Positions 10,061 through 24,200 of a stretch of DNA of 64,000 bases are shown piece after piece. Source of the stretch: Pisaster brevispinus (taxonomy: Eukaryota > Echinodermata > Asteroidea > Forcipulatida > Asteriidae); the NCBI GenBank assembly GCA_023634235.1, contig JAMKCF010000011.1, forward strand, positions 18,090,027 to 18,154,026. The letters are read 5' to 3'. Numbering within the stretch: position 1 is the first letter of the stretch; the number at the start of each line of letters is the position of its first letter. Under the pieces are notes generated by a model, which did no database searches, was not told the origin of the DNA, and worked only from the letters and a program-made list of their open reading frames with translations. The position numbers were made by a program, and so were the translations under genes.

Positions 10061-12281
10061 TTACGACCACCATGAAAGAAAGTTTGGACAGTGAGCACGG
10101 CAGCTAATTAGAAGTAAAACAAGGAAATAAGTACAATGATAACAAAGGGAAACCAACAACTTGAAAAGAAAACGGATGAGACATGATGTATGTTTATGTT
10201 TAATAATAAATCAAATTGTTATTAATTAACCAATTTATTAATTAATGAGTGTGTATAATTTATGCACAAGCATTCAGCCAAATATCAATAATATAACGAC
10301 CAAACATCCCGAATAAGTTTAGTAGCACCTGTGTTCAAACTCGTTGAATTTGTTTTCACTGGCTTCGTATTGTTTTTATGTTATTGACTCAATAGAAGAG
10401 CAATCTGGGAAAGTCCTTAATGCAATTACAGGAAATAGTACAATATCTTCCAACCGACTCATGCACACTACTGTAGAGAGAACTAGTTTGAGTTTGCTAT
10501 AAATAGGCACGAATTATTTCGTTTGGCTATTGCTCGTCAATCAGCAGTTCCTCGTTTTAGTTAAAGGTAGCTGTCCTGGTCGATTTCAAGAAGATTTCAT
10601 TCAGTAATTAACACGTGGCTCGTTCTATTTCGTTTGAAAATGAATTATCAGTCGGACACGCATTCAAAAGTGGAATTGAGTCATTCAATTTTAACAGTTT
10701 AGCACTCACTGGTCAAACAGTAATATCATTCAAATTCAACAGGTCGCAAAGATCATTAAGTTTGCAATAGACAGCAGCAAAAGGTGGTGTACCATAATGT
10801 CATCAATTGTTAATAGGTATAGTCGAGTGAACAATGGAGACATGGTAGTCTTGAATGACTGGAACAAACCTGAATGAGAAGAGCGAATTCATGTATGCAC
10901 GAAGACAAATTTGAACTCTAAAAAGAAACCAAGGTTCGATTAAATCGGGCAAATGCGTTAATTTAAAGGCGTTTAAAAGAATTGTTATGAATTTCTGCTG
11001 CAACTGACCGATAAAACCGACACAAAACAACCAAATCGTTTACATTAAGAGACAATAGTAAGGTTACTGAACGTTCACTGGGAACAAAAAGTGTGACACA
11101 TTTACTTAAATATTAAAAATTTTGTTGTGGTTTTTTTGTTTTGTTATTATGTTAAAATTGTTTTATTCCCAAAATGTATTATTTGTGTTTATTTAAGTTT
11201 TTTTTTTTTTTCAGTATAGCTATTCACTAATAAATGCAAACTAATTCATATGTACCACTTTTGTAGACTTGTCTCATGTCGGGTTTTGTGCTTGCACAAA
11301 ATGTCAGACAAACATGCAATGTGCGCATGGTCGTGTGTTAGAGAGGCTTGGCGGAAATCCTTATACTCAACAGGAAATAGTGCAATACAATTACTGCCGA
11401 AATTGAACTAATTTAGACTTGATTCAAGTCCATCTCCAGTGGGAATCAGACAGCCAAAATTGATCTTGCTCATGCAGAATCAGAATGTATTCGTTTCAGA
11501 TGAACTTTATCTACCACTGCACACTTTCAGACAAAGTTTTGCAATGTTTACGTACTCCTTAGCCGGACATTCCGACCTTAGTTTTAACACATTTCTTGTC
11601 ATTGTGTGTTCCTACGTGTGTATATTTTTTGTTGTATTTTAATAACATTATTAACATTGCTGCACGGCTGCTATTTATTAATCAGTGTTTCAAAAAGGGG
11701 TGATATTAAAATATCAAAACGTTAATTTGGTGCTGATAAACTTCAAATCGATATAGCATGTGCCTTATTTTTATTTGTTTTATTTTGTACACAAATTACC
11801 CAACAAAACCATTCAATGCCACTTACGAAGACGACAGCCGAAATACTAAAGCTACATGACATTAGTCAACTAATAGGTTGCCTCGTTGAGAGACAACAGC
11901 ATACTACCTGCCAGTTCAATGTTTAAAACATATTGGTGAAACGGGGCACAAGGAAATTAACAATGTAAAATTTTAAGAGTAAAAAGTATTTACAAATTGT
12001 CACGGACCATAAATGAGACGAATATCCAATGTTATTGAATACGCCATTGTGTACACCACAGGCCCCATCGATTTTGGGATGAGCTTTTTAAGCTTGGGAC
12101 GTTACATACATGTATTTATAAAACAACTACAACAAACACGACTCAAAGACAATTTTCAGTTGAAGTAAAGAGTAAACGTTTAAAGTTCTAATACAATGGC
12201 AAATGAAGAGAGGGCTCTCCCTATTTTGCCATACAATCTGCCAGTATAGCTGTCAAACTAAAACTAATAAAGCGACGGTGA
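10061..12281. other. 3' flank of receptor copy 1, including a 947-bp segment absent from copy 2
   Basis: AT-rich sequence beyond the stop codon of the minus-strand receptor. Bases from about 11236 to 12178 have no counterpart in copy 2, where ACTAATAAAT joins directly to TTTAAAGTTCTAATAC (about 44349-44365). No transposon ends or target duplication were evident around it. No gene was recognised. Confidence 0.55.
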
Positions 12282-15200
12282 CTATTCCACAGCATCTCCT
12301 GCAGCTTCATGTTCAGCCAGTGTCAACGCTGGATTACCACTCGGAGCTGAGGTGGTACCAATCATTATCCCTGCTCCAGACGCTACTTCATTCTTGCGAT
12401 ACACGGCAATGACCTATTGCATAAGAAGGGATCAAGTTTGTGTACTTTGCATGAGCGAATTGACATAAACTTTCGGTCTAAAGGCTCATTGATTGTGAAT
12501 TCCACACCAGTACCATCCATCCAGAGTACAAAAAATAAAATAGTCTAGATAAAATGGTGTTAAGTAAGGGCAATTAAGGTGGCCTTGAAGTGACATTGCA
12601 TGTCATTGTAAATAAATGCTTTTGTTTGTTTAGTTTGTTTTTCTTTTTGCGTACTTGGTTGCATCCCTTTGAATAAAACTTATAATGATTTGGGGAGTTA
12701 CTTGCATCCATTCGAGATTACAGACTTCACATTCATCGAGAAGGGGGTCTGACTATTTTCCTGCTGTATTACAACGTGCTCACTAGGTCACTAACAATTG
12801 TCCGCAACGATGACATCATCCCAAATGTTTGCGACAAAGTAATAAAGTTCTCGACATAGCAAACACTAAGTGCACATAATCACGAATAATTTCACGACAT
12901 CGCATACGTATGCGCACATAATTGTAAAAATTATGCGATGTCCCTTCAGGGCCACCATTGCAAAAGATCAACGACACAGCACATTGCCATTGCCTCACTA
13001 CATACAGACACGCACGATAACCTCAGTAGCAACTTGTACATGTATACCGCTTTTCGTTGTTTGTACTAAATTTGACCACTGAATATTATTACCAATATTG
13101 ATCTCACAGAACTGGAGGAGGAAAACTAGTTTTTATTTTCAAAAATTCAGTGAGTAAGTTTCCCCTATCAAAAAGTTTATCAAACACCATTTGGAGGACT
13201 ATATGAGTTTGAAACAAAATCGAGGCTGGTTATTTGCACACTAGCCTAGACCAATTACTCTTGTTTGCATCCTTCAAACGCAAATATTTACGCCCATGTC
13301 AACTTGATTGGATCCTCTTGTAAATTTTTGTAAATTCCATTTGAACCACGACCCAAACTAACAAAGGTATGTACGTTTGAGTATGGTACTATACATACCT
13401 TTGGAAAAAACAGCATACAGAGTGAAGCAGTTATGCAGAAAAGGAGAAAACCGGAAACGAGGGCAAAGGTCACGCCAATGGAGGACACCGCAAGGAACGA
13501 CAGCGGCACAGCGACGACACAGCAGATGACGGTGTTGTAGATTGACAGACCTACGTAATAACTGTCATTCAGACCAGGCACGTTGATATTTCTGCCCCAG
13601 TAAAATTAAGAACCAAAATAACATGGTGAGTTGGACGGCATTTAAAGGTTGCAAGAAAGTAGGGGTTCATCAGTGGCAGAATTTGTTTCCCGTTTTACAT
13701 TTGAGTTGTTAATATTTGGATTATCGGAACCTACAAATTACTAAAATCACCTTGTAGACCAAGCAAGAAATGCACCAAATACCACGAGAAATGTCTTGTA
13801 GATGAGTATAGCCATGGTCCAAATAGTGCTGTTATCAGACGTACAGTTTACGTAAAGCAACACGTGCTTTTCGTTGTTTGAAAGATGTTCTTTTGTCTGC
13901 GGGAAAAAGCACCAAATAAACAAACAGACAATCAATCAAGCAATCAATCAATCAAGAAAAGAAAAATATGTAAGCAGTTCTTTAATGTCAAACTATTTGG
14001 CAGTGTCAACATGAAATAGATTAGTGAAATTCCACATTCTTGTGATGTTGGCTTCCGTTAAGCTCAGTTCTCAAACATTTTGCTTTTTTTAGTTATGTGG
14101 GATGCTTTTGACGTATAAGAAACATCTTTTGTTGTCATTGCTTCGGTCGTTTCTGCAAAAGCTGCTTGTACTTTTTTAAATGTTTTGTAGCTTCTGCTGC
14201 TGTTATCGTCAATTTGTAGCTGCTGCTATGCCGTTGTTGCTGCTAGAATCAATGTCGTTAAGAAAGGCCATTACGATTTGTGTCATCTAATTGCAATCCA
14301 TCACCATCCATGTTTATTTACCTGCACAACTGGTTCTTGCCTGTCTTCAGTACGCATTGGATTGGCTACCTGCCATGGGATGAGGATTACCAAGTCAACC
14401 ATAAGTAGTACAGCAATGATAGCAAACAGAAATCGATCTCTTATTACCTAGACAGAAAAGGACAAAAAAGTGTAGGCCTATTAAACTAACTGCGGTGAAA
14501 ATTATTATTATCATTATTTTTTTTTTATTTTTTTTTTTTTTGATCACCGTAATTTCACTCCAAGTCTACTTTACTACTGTTGATAACTATGTTTTGATTT
14601 GGAATTAATAACGTGTATACCTTTCTTTTAGTCTTGTTAGCAATTATGATGCTGTACACACGCCACATCTTGGTGAACATTCCGCCAAAGGCTAAGGTAA
14701 ACCCGAGTGAGATGATCCAGGAACGGAACTGGTACAGAAATTGGTTTGTTAATTTGAGACATGAGTCAGTAAACTTACATGGAAACATGAACGTAGAGAG
14801 TGCGAGAATTGTCCTGGTAGATGGTGTAAATATTATGTGCCATTTAAGAGACATCAAACATTCTGGTACGTAAATACTCACGTATTGGCCCCAAATTGCA
14901 AATTTTCACGTAAATCTTTCGTCACCAACGCCTCGCACTGACACACACTTAGCGGACTTAAAAAGGTAAAGGCTAGCATTAAAAGAAAATTGCCTCTAAA
15001 GTTGACATCTTTCTCCCACTATCCTTCATAATTGCAGAGTGTTTTTTAACTTTAATAGTTTACGCTTCATGCTTGGAAATTTATATTAAAAAAATACTAC
15101 TGTTGAATGTTTGCGTTCTAACTTAATAAGCAATGTAGTAAGAAAGGTTCGGGTTAGTTCGTGAATCCGAAATAAAATCAAAACAAACAATTTCCGTTTT

Positions 15201-18200
15201 CACGAAGTGACACACTCCAATCTATTACCGGTACAACACCAAGTGTGATTTACCTCGTATGAACGGAAGAACGCCTCCCAAACCAAAGTTTATGTCAGTT
15301 CGTGAGAACTTTTTTTGTTCTTAACATTAATTGATCTTGATGCGAACCGAGCAATACAAATGGAACCTTCGTGTCAGTTCATGAAACGAAAATTTTCACT
15401 TTTGTACAAAGGTTGTTTAATGCATAATTATCGTTTTGGTTTTTAAGTGCGGTTAAGCTCTTCAAGCTTTGAAATTGCATGGAACTGACAAGTATTGTAA
15501 AAATGTAAAAAGAAAAAAAAGTTATAAATTAAAAATATATATAATAAAAACGAGCAAAAAATGGTTTGTACACAAGGTGACAGTTTGTGGCGTTAGTGAC
15601 AAACGTGAACATTAATTGAGGTTGAGGGTAATAACCGAGAATACTTGCGTATTAGTGTTTGACATTTGTGGCACAAACTGTGAAAATTCACGTAAATATT
15701 TTCAACCATATTCGCAACAAGGCCAAGTTGTGCGTTTTAATGTAATCACCTAAACATGTAAATTGTCAATGCCCCTTTAAAGCCGCCAGATGTTATTGAT
15801 CTTCTTTTTTTTAATAGGTGGTAGCTCAGGAGACATCCAGTTGGTTTTACGAAGATCATTGCTCGGCCCCACCGGCAAGACTGTTGAGGATGTAGTGATG
15901 CATGATGGGACTGCTGATCACAGCAATGCGCACAATCACACCGAGTATACCCAAAGTTGTAAGACAAATAAAACTACAGTTAAATTATTAACATTGCGAT
16001 CGAGCCATTTTTTTTTTTTAGTCCAAGGTAAAGAATAACGCTGATTTGTCAATGGATTTACACCAAAAAGCATTAATCATTTATCATTGATACTGGTTGA
16101 GTCTTTCTTAAAAAGGAAGAGGTGGCCAGTGGTACTAGTTGAGAGAAATGGTCCAAAAAGCTTGCGCATACGTCAGCCCATCAAGCACACAAAGATCAAC
16201 GACATATCATTTATGCAATTAATTGCTCTAAACCAAGTGAACTTCTCACATGTCGACAATGTCGTGACAATGTGTCTTGTCAAGATGAACTGCTGCAACA
16301 AAGTAGTCGAATAAGGCCTGATTTAAGTTTACATCAACATAGAATCTCATTATCTCGTAATGCTTCCGAAATCTGAACTTACCGGTATTTAATTAAATGT
16401 GAAAGAATTGTTGATGGATTACTTACCACACACATTGATACCAGTGTGTCCTTACCCACCATAGAGTTGTCAATGCCCAGGAGTACCACACTGAGGTATG
16501 CAAGAATAAAGCCACACGCTATTAAATTATTCACTCGTGGACTTGACATCTTGACTTGTCTTTGATTTAAAAAGAAGAAAAGAGAGAAGAAAAAAAGTAA
16601 ACAGAAAATAAATATTTTAATACATGTTAATCGGGAATAAATAATACAAAGTTTTTTACCGGTGTTTTTGTTTTCTTTTTCCTTTTTCTTTTCAAAAACA
16701 AAACGTCTAAAATCACAAGGCCAGACGGTAACTTCAAGGTAAGGGCTACACTTAACTATTTTGGGCTATCGACCAAAATCAACAGTCACCAGGGACATGT
16801 TGCCACCTACTCCTGGAGTAGAAACCGGGTCACCCCCTTCACAGTCCCTAAGGACGTAGACACCGGTACCATCCACTAGGAGCCTGGCTGGTAGAGCAGA
16901 TGACTACCTTCCCAACTTTTAAAGACGCAATTCTTGTTGAGTGCCTCGCTCAAGGGCACAATTGTCATGGCCGGGATTCGAACCCACACTCTGCTGCTGA
17001 CAACAACAGAGCTTGGAGAAAATGTGTGCAACAAGCCAACATTTGAGGGGACCTCGTGCGACTATATTTTCAACTATATGTTTCATGGCTGCAAAGGGTT
17101 TTTTTTTAATAATTACTAAATAATTAAACTGAGGGTGTAACATTGTGTCAACGCAAATCTTACTATAAGAATCGATTTTTTTTTACGCGTTTAGTAAGAT
17201 TAACAATAACAAAAAGAGGAACCAAAGATACTAACTTGTGATTACGTTTCCAGATGTTGAACCCAAGAAACAAAACAGCAAGAACCATTCCAAAGACAGC
17301 TAGCACAGACGTGACAATCATGATGGGAAGGGGCGTGGCTTGAAGTTCAAAAATAACAACCGTAATGTCGGAATCATGCGGGGGTTTACCATCTATTCGG
17401 ATGACGACAACAAAGAACAAAATCAAACCAATCGTTTTGTTACCGTAGATTTCAACCTACACCCTCGCAAGGTATACATACTGTGGCTCGATCATGAAAT
17501 CCAAACTTTGGAGAATAACCACTAAGCCTAGACTTTATTAAATTGAAACACAGCTTAAAGAAATAATACTTAAACATAACATGAAGTCGGCCTTGTATGG
17601 TTTGCTTATGTTTGCTTTGTGTGACTAAACTCAAACGTTGTCGAATCGTTTGTCTGTAACAGCAGCTGTTTTTATGTAAATGAGTAACAATTAACGAAAC
17701 CAAAATTTGTTTTGATTCAGGAATTGTCAGTGTAAGGTCACCAACCAGTAGACCACTTTCTGAATTTCGATGATATCATTTATAAAATGCAACGAAAAAC
17801 GAAACACTTACCACTGTAGTACCAAATATCTTTAGTGGGGATAGACCACGTGATCTCATTTGCAGCACTGTCGAATGTGCCAATGTGAGTTTCTAAGCCC
17901 GCTTAGGAATTTAAATCACATGATAAATCTCGTGTTCAATTATTACAGCTGCTTCGGCTGGTTTGCAAGTTCAGCGATTCTCATTAAAAGGTTATGCGCA
18001 TAAACCATCGTGATGGATACTGTATCATGAATGAACACAACATGCCGTAAGATATCATGGGCAAGTCTTTTTAATAGATGTATTTAGAAGGTCTGTTTGA
18101 GGGCTTTTAAAACAAATTTACAAAGTTTTACAAAGTTACAACATACATTATAGGTAGAGTCACAATTAATGGACATAGAAACTAAGAAGAACTACAGTGT

Positions 18201-21200
18201 TGATAGTAAAAACTATTTTGAAACAGGATTCCCTTCGAAGCAATTTGGTTTGGATAATTTTCTTCCCAAACGTATGAATCTGAGAAACGATTCAAGCATG
18301 AATCGTTTCTCGGAATTATGAGGTTGACTAGAAGTTCAAATTTCGTTAATGTTTGTTTGCGAATGGTGAGGTCAGATATGCGGCTGGTACCCGCTGTCAA
18401 CAAGTAAACACTGTATGTCAGGTATAACTTTCACAGTCGACTTTTTAAATGTTGTTTGATAATGTTGCCTATAAATTAATCAGCCTTGCATTGACAAAAA
18501 ACAATCTATGAACGTACCTTTCAGAAATTTAAAGCTACTGGTTATACAGTCTTTGTATGGATTTAACTTTAACTAAACCAACCTTTATAGGCACTTAAAA
18601 CACATTTTGTTATTGTTACTGGAACTTTTTAGTTTGTCAATACTTGATTGTAATTAGGTTGTTGCGTGTCGTGGCCGAGCGGTAAACAACGCTGGACTTA
18701 CACTCTCTGGTGTTTCTGATCAGCAGAGTGTGGGTTCGAGTCCCGCTTGTGGCAAGATACTTTACCTTCAGATAAAACATTAGGCCATTGGTCCCGTGTA
18801 CTAGGATTGGTATTGCACGTAAAAGAACCCAGAACAATTATCGTAGAAGAGAAAGGGTACCCCGGTGTTTCTAGTCCACATAGCAAGCACCCTTGTCTAC
18901 AGGTTTACTCAGGCTTGCGAGCTACAGTGATTTAGTTCCCTTATGCGGCATCCTTGGCTTCATTACTATTTTTATAATAACATAATAACAATAAACAAAC
19001 AACTTGCACATAATTATTTTACTTACCAATGTTCTGCTCTATCAGTAGGTTACCAATCCTGTACCCAGTTTCATGAAAACTTACATACCCCTTTAAAGAC
19101 AAAGTAAGATTAAGCACGCAAATAATTTTTTTATTTGATGGAGTTTTTCAAAATGTGCTTGAATCTAGAAGTGTAAAAATCAAGCATAAATATATGCTAC
19201 AAGAGTGGCAACCTTATTTTATGCAAAATTATTGCCTAATATGAGTTTTCTTAGCATCAAAGTTGGTTCAGTATTATGGTTGCGTTTTTCAACTTCAAGA
19301 TAAAGATGTTTGGGGAGGAAACATTGTCAGGGCTTTTGACAATATTATTTGGTGTTACAACAGCTGCAATAAGACGTGTGCTCTAAAATGGCAAAGGTCG
19401 TGGGTTCGAATCCCACCAGAGTTTGTCCTGTTGGGTTTTTCCACAGGACTCGTGAAAGTACTAGCTACTGGGCTTCACTCACATGGGTCCAAGGATTAAA
19501 CCATTCCAAATGTCCAGAACTATTTACCACTAGTTAAACCAAAGAGAATGTCCGCTAGCTAGAGGCAGTTCGGATCTTATATTTTAATATATATTACGTT
19601 AGATATTACTGTTGAGTAAGTGATTCAATGTACGCCAACAGAGGGCGCACAAGTAGCTTGTCATAACGAAGCACAAGTGTGTCTGTAGTTTGCACTTCCT
19701 TTGGCGAGCACCCACCAATCAAGAGACCATAATCACCATAGGGGGCCATAAATAACACGGGGCAGTACAGTGAAGTCGGGTTTGATTGAGGGTTCCTAGA
19801 AGCTACTCCATGCGAACCGACGGGTGGATTTTTTATTGGCTGACTCGACAGTTTTGCGCAGGGGGCGCCCCCATCCCAAGTTCTGGGTTCAGTAAAACGA
19901 GAATTTCTAAGAGGTAGACCACCGTGGATGCCGAAGAACCACTACACATCACGGTTATATGAGGGTTACCCCCAAGTCAAGCATTAAAATGACTCAATGT
20001 CAACATAGTGCAGTAGGAAGGGAGCAAACTTACTGACATTCCAGCAAACGTCTGATTCAAAATACTCTTGCCGACTACTTTGGCGAATTTCTCGTCACCA
20101 TACTCGTATAAATCAAGACTCGTTGAGAGCAAGGGTTGTGCCTCATGAAAGGCCAGGGCTAATGCCCACACTGCATCGTAACTATTGGCTGCGTAGGTTG
20201 GATCGTTTAGGGTGATGTTGTAACCAAGAACGGCGGACATATCTTGCCGGAATTCTGCTGGTGTCTGAAAGTTATTCCAATGACATACTGTACAAAGTGA
20301 CAGGCACAACAACTTCACCTTACAGACTGGATATTATGTTGTATGTATTGTGGGAAAAATGATAACTGCACAGTTCCCGCCCATTGCAAATGTGGCATCC
20401 TGGTTTCAACAACATTGCTTTTAGCAACTTAGCATCGGTAAGATTTAGTCAGTCAGTCAAAACGTCAACGCCACTGATCATAGTAACTTTATTGATTTAT
20501 GTTATTGTTGCTGTTATTGTTGTTTTGTTTTTATGGTGAATTGTTGTACACTGGTTGTATACCAGATTGACTTGATTCAGGGTCCTAGGGGGTCAAGCTG
20601 AGCCGGAGAAAAAATTACTTTTAGCTCGGATTTGGTGTCAGTTTGAACCATTTCTGCCATTTTTTACACAGACTCCGGGTCACACTGACCCCAAAAGTGG
20701 ATCGGGTAACCTGGGACCCAGTCTAGGACCTAGTCTAGGACACTGCAGGGGAAATATGCTGAAGCTAATAATTAACAGAATCAACAATTGTAACTGACCT
20801 GTCCACTTCGTCCCACGCCTTTCTCTTGTCCATAGAAACTAAAAGCAACCGCTAGGTATCCCTCAGTCGCAGTCATGAGTTCCTCAGTCGTGCAAGAAAT
20901 TGTCTCGTCCAAGACGGATTGCCATCCGTCCTTGTAAGTACCCAATATCATCCAAACGTATTTCGGGCCGTACATCCCCAATTTATAAGCCTAACAGGAA
21001 CGAACCAAAAACTGAATAAAAGTACATAGAACTAGACAGAAATATTAGGCTCGACAACGAAAAGTATGTGGTTTACACCTTTTTCAATATATTAAGGAAG
21101 CGGTGTGGATATGTTTAGAGTAAGAACTGCTGTTTCACAACAACAAAGATTCGCTACAGTAATAATGAGCCAGACTCTGTAAAAGACGGTACACCAGCTT

Positions 21201-24200
21201 TGAAAAGACTGTGCGAATTGTTTCTACTAAAACATCACACATAGTAAAGTGTACAAGTTCTAAAAACTCACGGTGCAGAATACTTTCCGAACCTGTCCTT
21301 CGTAGAAACTGGTTGCTATGATTCTCACATCTTCATCCTGTGGGCAAATTTCTCAAAAATTAGCTCAGAAAAGAATTCACATCGACTGTCTTTTGTAAAA
21401 ACAACAATGAATGAAAAAGAAATATACAAAATCTGGCCTATCCTTTTTATAACCGCCTCTCCGGAGGCAAACGAAAGATGGCGCACTTTATTTGATACCC
21501 CGTATCACAAGTACGTTTGTTAAATGATTGTCTTGCTGTAATAACTTTATTATTAATTTCAAATGTCTCCATGCTTTACTGGTAAAGTTATAACCTCATT
21601 TACTTAAGAAGAGGAAATATTCGTATAAAATCTTTGGAAAACATCAAAGTTAGAAGCTATATACCTTCAACCGCTGCAGGGCATCTTCCGGATCAGTGAT
21701 GAATGTCTCAGAGCTTACTATGGAAAAATTGCTATGCGCTGTCTCATCGTGAAGTCGTTTGATCCTCTGGTTGTTGAAGAGAAATCAACACATGTTAATC
21801 TTCGCCTCCTAGCCTGCCAAAACTTACACCTGTACTCACACAGTGTCGCTAGGAGAAGCAGGTGGGTTTATGTAGAGTACATTTGTACACTCCAACCCTG
21901 TATACAATCCTCTCTTCAAGAGTCTAAATACATGAATGGGGGTCATCTTGACTTCCTCTAACCCGAGAAAACCCCCACCCCAGACAAGTGTATTCATTGT
22001 TTTGACTAAGTGGCTGGTGGCTCAGGCACGAAGGAATGTGGTTAACAGTGTAAACTAATGGGGCGATGACTAAGGCTGCCTTTTGTCAAGGCTGGTGTCA
22101 CAAGTGCGTTCACCCAGGATTAAAGGTGACTAAACCATGTTTTTTGGCATGGTTTGAAAGGGGCATAACTCGAGTTTAACAGTATTTGCCCACAAATTTG
22201 GGGTTTTATTAAAAAAACAAAATAAAAAGTGTCTTCTGACGACACTGTATTGGAAAACGCAGGGTTGTAATAAACCGTATAGGAAACTGACTGTGTAAGT
22301 TTTAAATAATTTGGGTCGGAACAAAGACAAATTGACTGCAGCGGAACTTTAGCCAACGACCTCCGGATTAACGTACCGGCACTCTACCTACTGAGCTATC
22401 CAGCCATATGTTGGCGGTCTCCCTATTAGTCAACATCTTAGTTCGGGAGTGCCAGTCAGAAGCCATACAACCTAAAGCGGCTGTGTGTTATAAGTAGGTA
22501 AACGTGTACGTCGTATGTTGTCAAAGAAACAAGGGAGGCCTGACTGCCATGATGAGAACTATTTGATAGTATGTCAGATAGATTAGCAAAATTTGATTTA
22601 ACTTAGTCACAAAAAGTGTCAGACGGTTCCCACGCCCCTCCCAACAGCGATACATGAAGAGCTTCCCGTTATCATTGACAAGTGACTTTTGTAAAAGATC
22701 AGGTCTTCTTCGAAGCCCAAGAGGGAAAATAGGTTAATCCGTTCGCATGGTTTAGTAATTCCATTTGAATGGTTAAGCAATCAGTTCATTTGGGTACATT
22801 AATCTGTTCCTTAGGTTGTGGTTATCAGTTGGAAGGGTTCAGTAATCCGTTCAGTAATCTGTTCGAGCGTTAGCCAGCTGTTCAACCATGAGTCTCTTCA
22901 AGTTGGTGAATGGTTGATTGCATGGGCAACTTAGCAAAATCGTTGGAGTGGATTACTAAACCCGCGAACGGATTATTATGTTAGTCTGTCCGAATGGGTT
23001 ACTGAACTGTGCCAACGGATTAACGAACCTTTTGAAAGGTTAACTAGTCCGTGTGATAAAAATTACATAATTTTTATCTTACCACTGTTTCTTTCCGAGC
23101 TTCGTATCGTTTTTAGTTCACACGTATGATGTAAACAAGTTTAAGACTTACCCCCTTGTGCGGTTCCACTGCTTCATTAAGGGTAGCAATCCTTGTCCAG
23201 CCGAACTGGCGGATGATTCCGGCTTGTGCTAGGCCAAATGCTGATGCCGAGGTGAGTGTACGGTAGATGTGTGGATATCTGTCTCGATCGGAGAGAACTG
23301 GGCTGGATCCACCGGGGGAGATCTGGTTATCAAGGATTATTTTAAGAAAAAAACTTGTTTTCCCTGTTTCGTGCAGATAATCTCTCAAATTGTGCAAGCT
23401 GACCGTGAAAAGGCTGACCGTGATCAGGCTGACCGCGATAAGGCTGAGTGCGCAGCCAGAATTGGAATAATCCATGTATGTTATAGGGGACTAAACTCCA
23501 GTTAATTTACAATGAGGCAGAAAGCAATAGGCTCGTTTTAAAACCTTAATAAAGAATAGTAAATCAATTGCTAAAATTTGTAATCGCACAGAAGGAATAG
23601 TTTAATTAGTATCTAACAAAGATTATTTTATAGGTTGACAAGACAAGTCATGACTAACTTGAACGACAAAACAAAACAAATATTGCCATGATCTTTGTGC
23701 ATCATACAAAAAGAGACAAGACCATTTTAAGTGATTATTTGTGTGAAAATTTTGAAGTCATGTTCATGTACATAATTAGCAAGTTCCTAGCTCAACAATG
23801 TGTAGCATCGATGGCATCCAACACATCTGGAAAAACCACCCCTGTCAACTGAATGCAAGGATCTAGCCAGAGTCGAAGAAAAACTTGAAAATACCACGAA
23901 TCAGTAGACTTTGGGTGTTTAAAACGGTAATGTTTAACTAAAAGGGTTTATTACTCTGTAAAATGATTGTTCATGAAAAAAGAATGACAAACAGCTTTAG
24001 CAACCTAGCTAACATGCACATGTTAGGCCAAGGTCGGTGAACAATCTGCATCACAAACGAACGTTGAACAGACGTTCGAAAAAGTCGGCGTCAATTTGTA
24101 AATGTGGTACGGACGATGGTAAATAGTATGAAATACAACAGTTCCGGTAAGACCTTGCCACAATGTAGTTTTAGGGGCAACCCAACGTTGAACCAACGTC

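Noticed and set aside
15746..15967. 73-codon minus frame between receptor exons 11 and 12, identical in copy 2 (47934-48155)
   Set aside because: Exon 11 ends ..SMCV and exon 12 starts FRSW in matching phase, which aligns without a gap to other GABA-B receptors. An added exon would break TM3, and the frame has no receptor character.
18664..18760. Possible tRNA-Ser/Leu gene
   Set aside because: An extra AAC in the D-arm region, a variable arm that differs between copies and no closing acceptor stem point to a SINE head.
22364..22406. Possible functional tRNA gene (good A box)
   Set aside because: The B box is disrupted and the acceptor ends do not pair. A long SINE-type tail follows, and similar heads occur elsewhere.
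23395..23455. ADREKADRDQADRDKAE-like coding repeat on the plus strand
   Set aside because: A short ~17-bp tandem repeat inside a receptor intron. The frame is isolated and lies opposite the gene.
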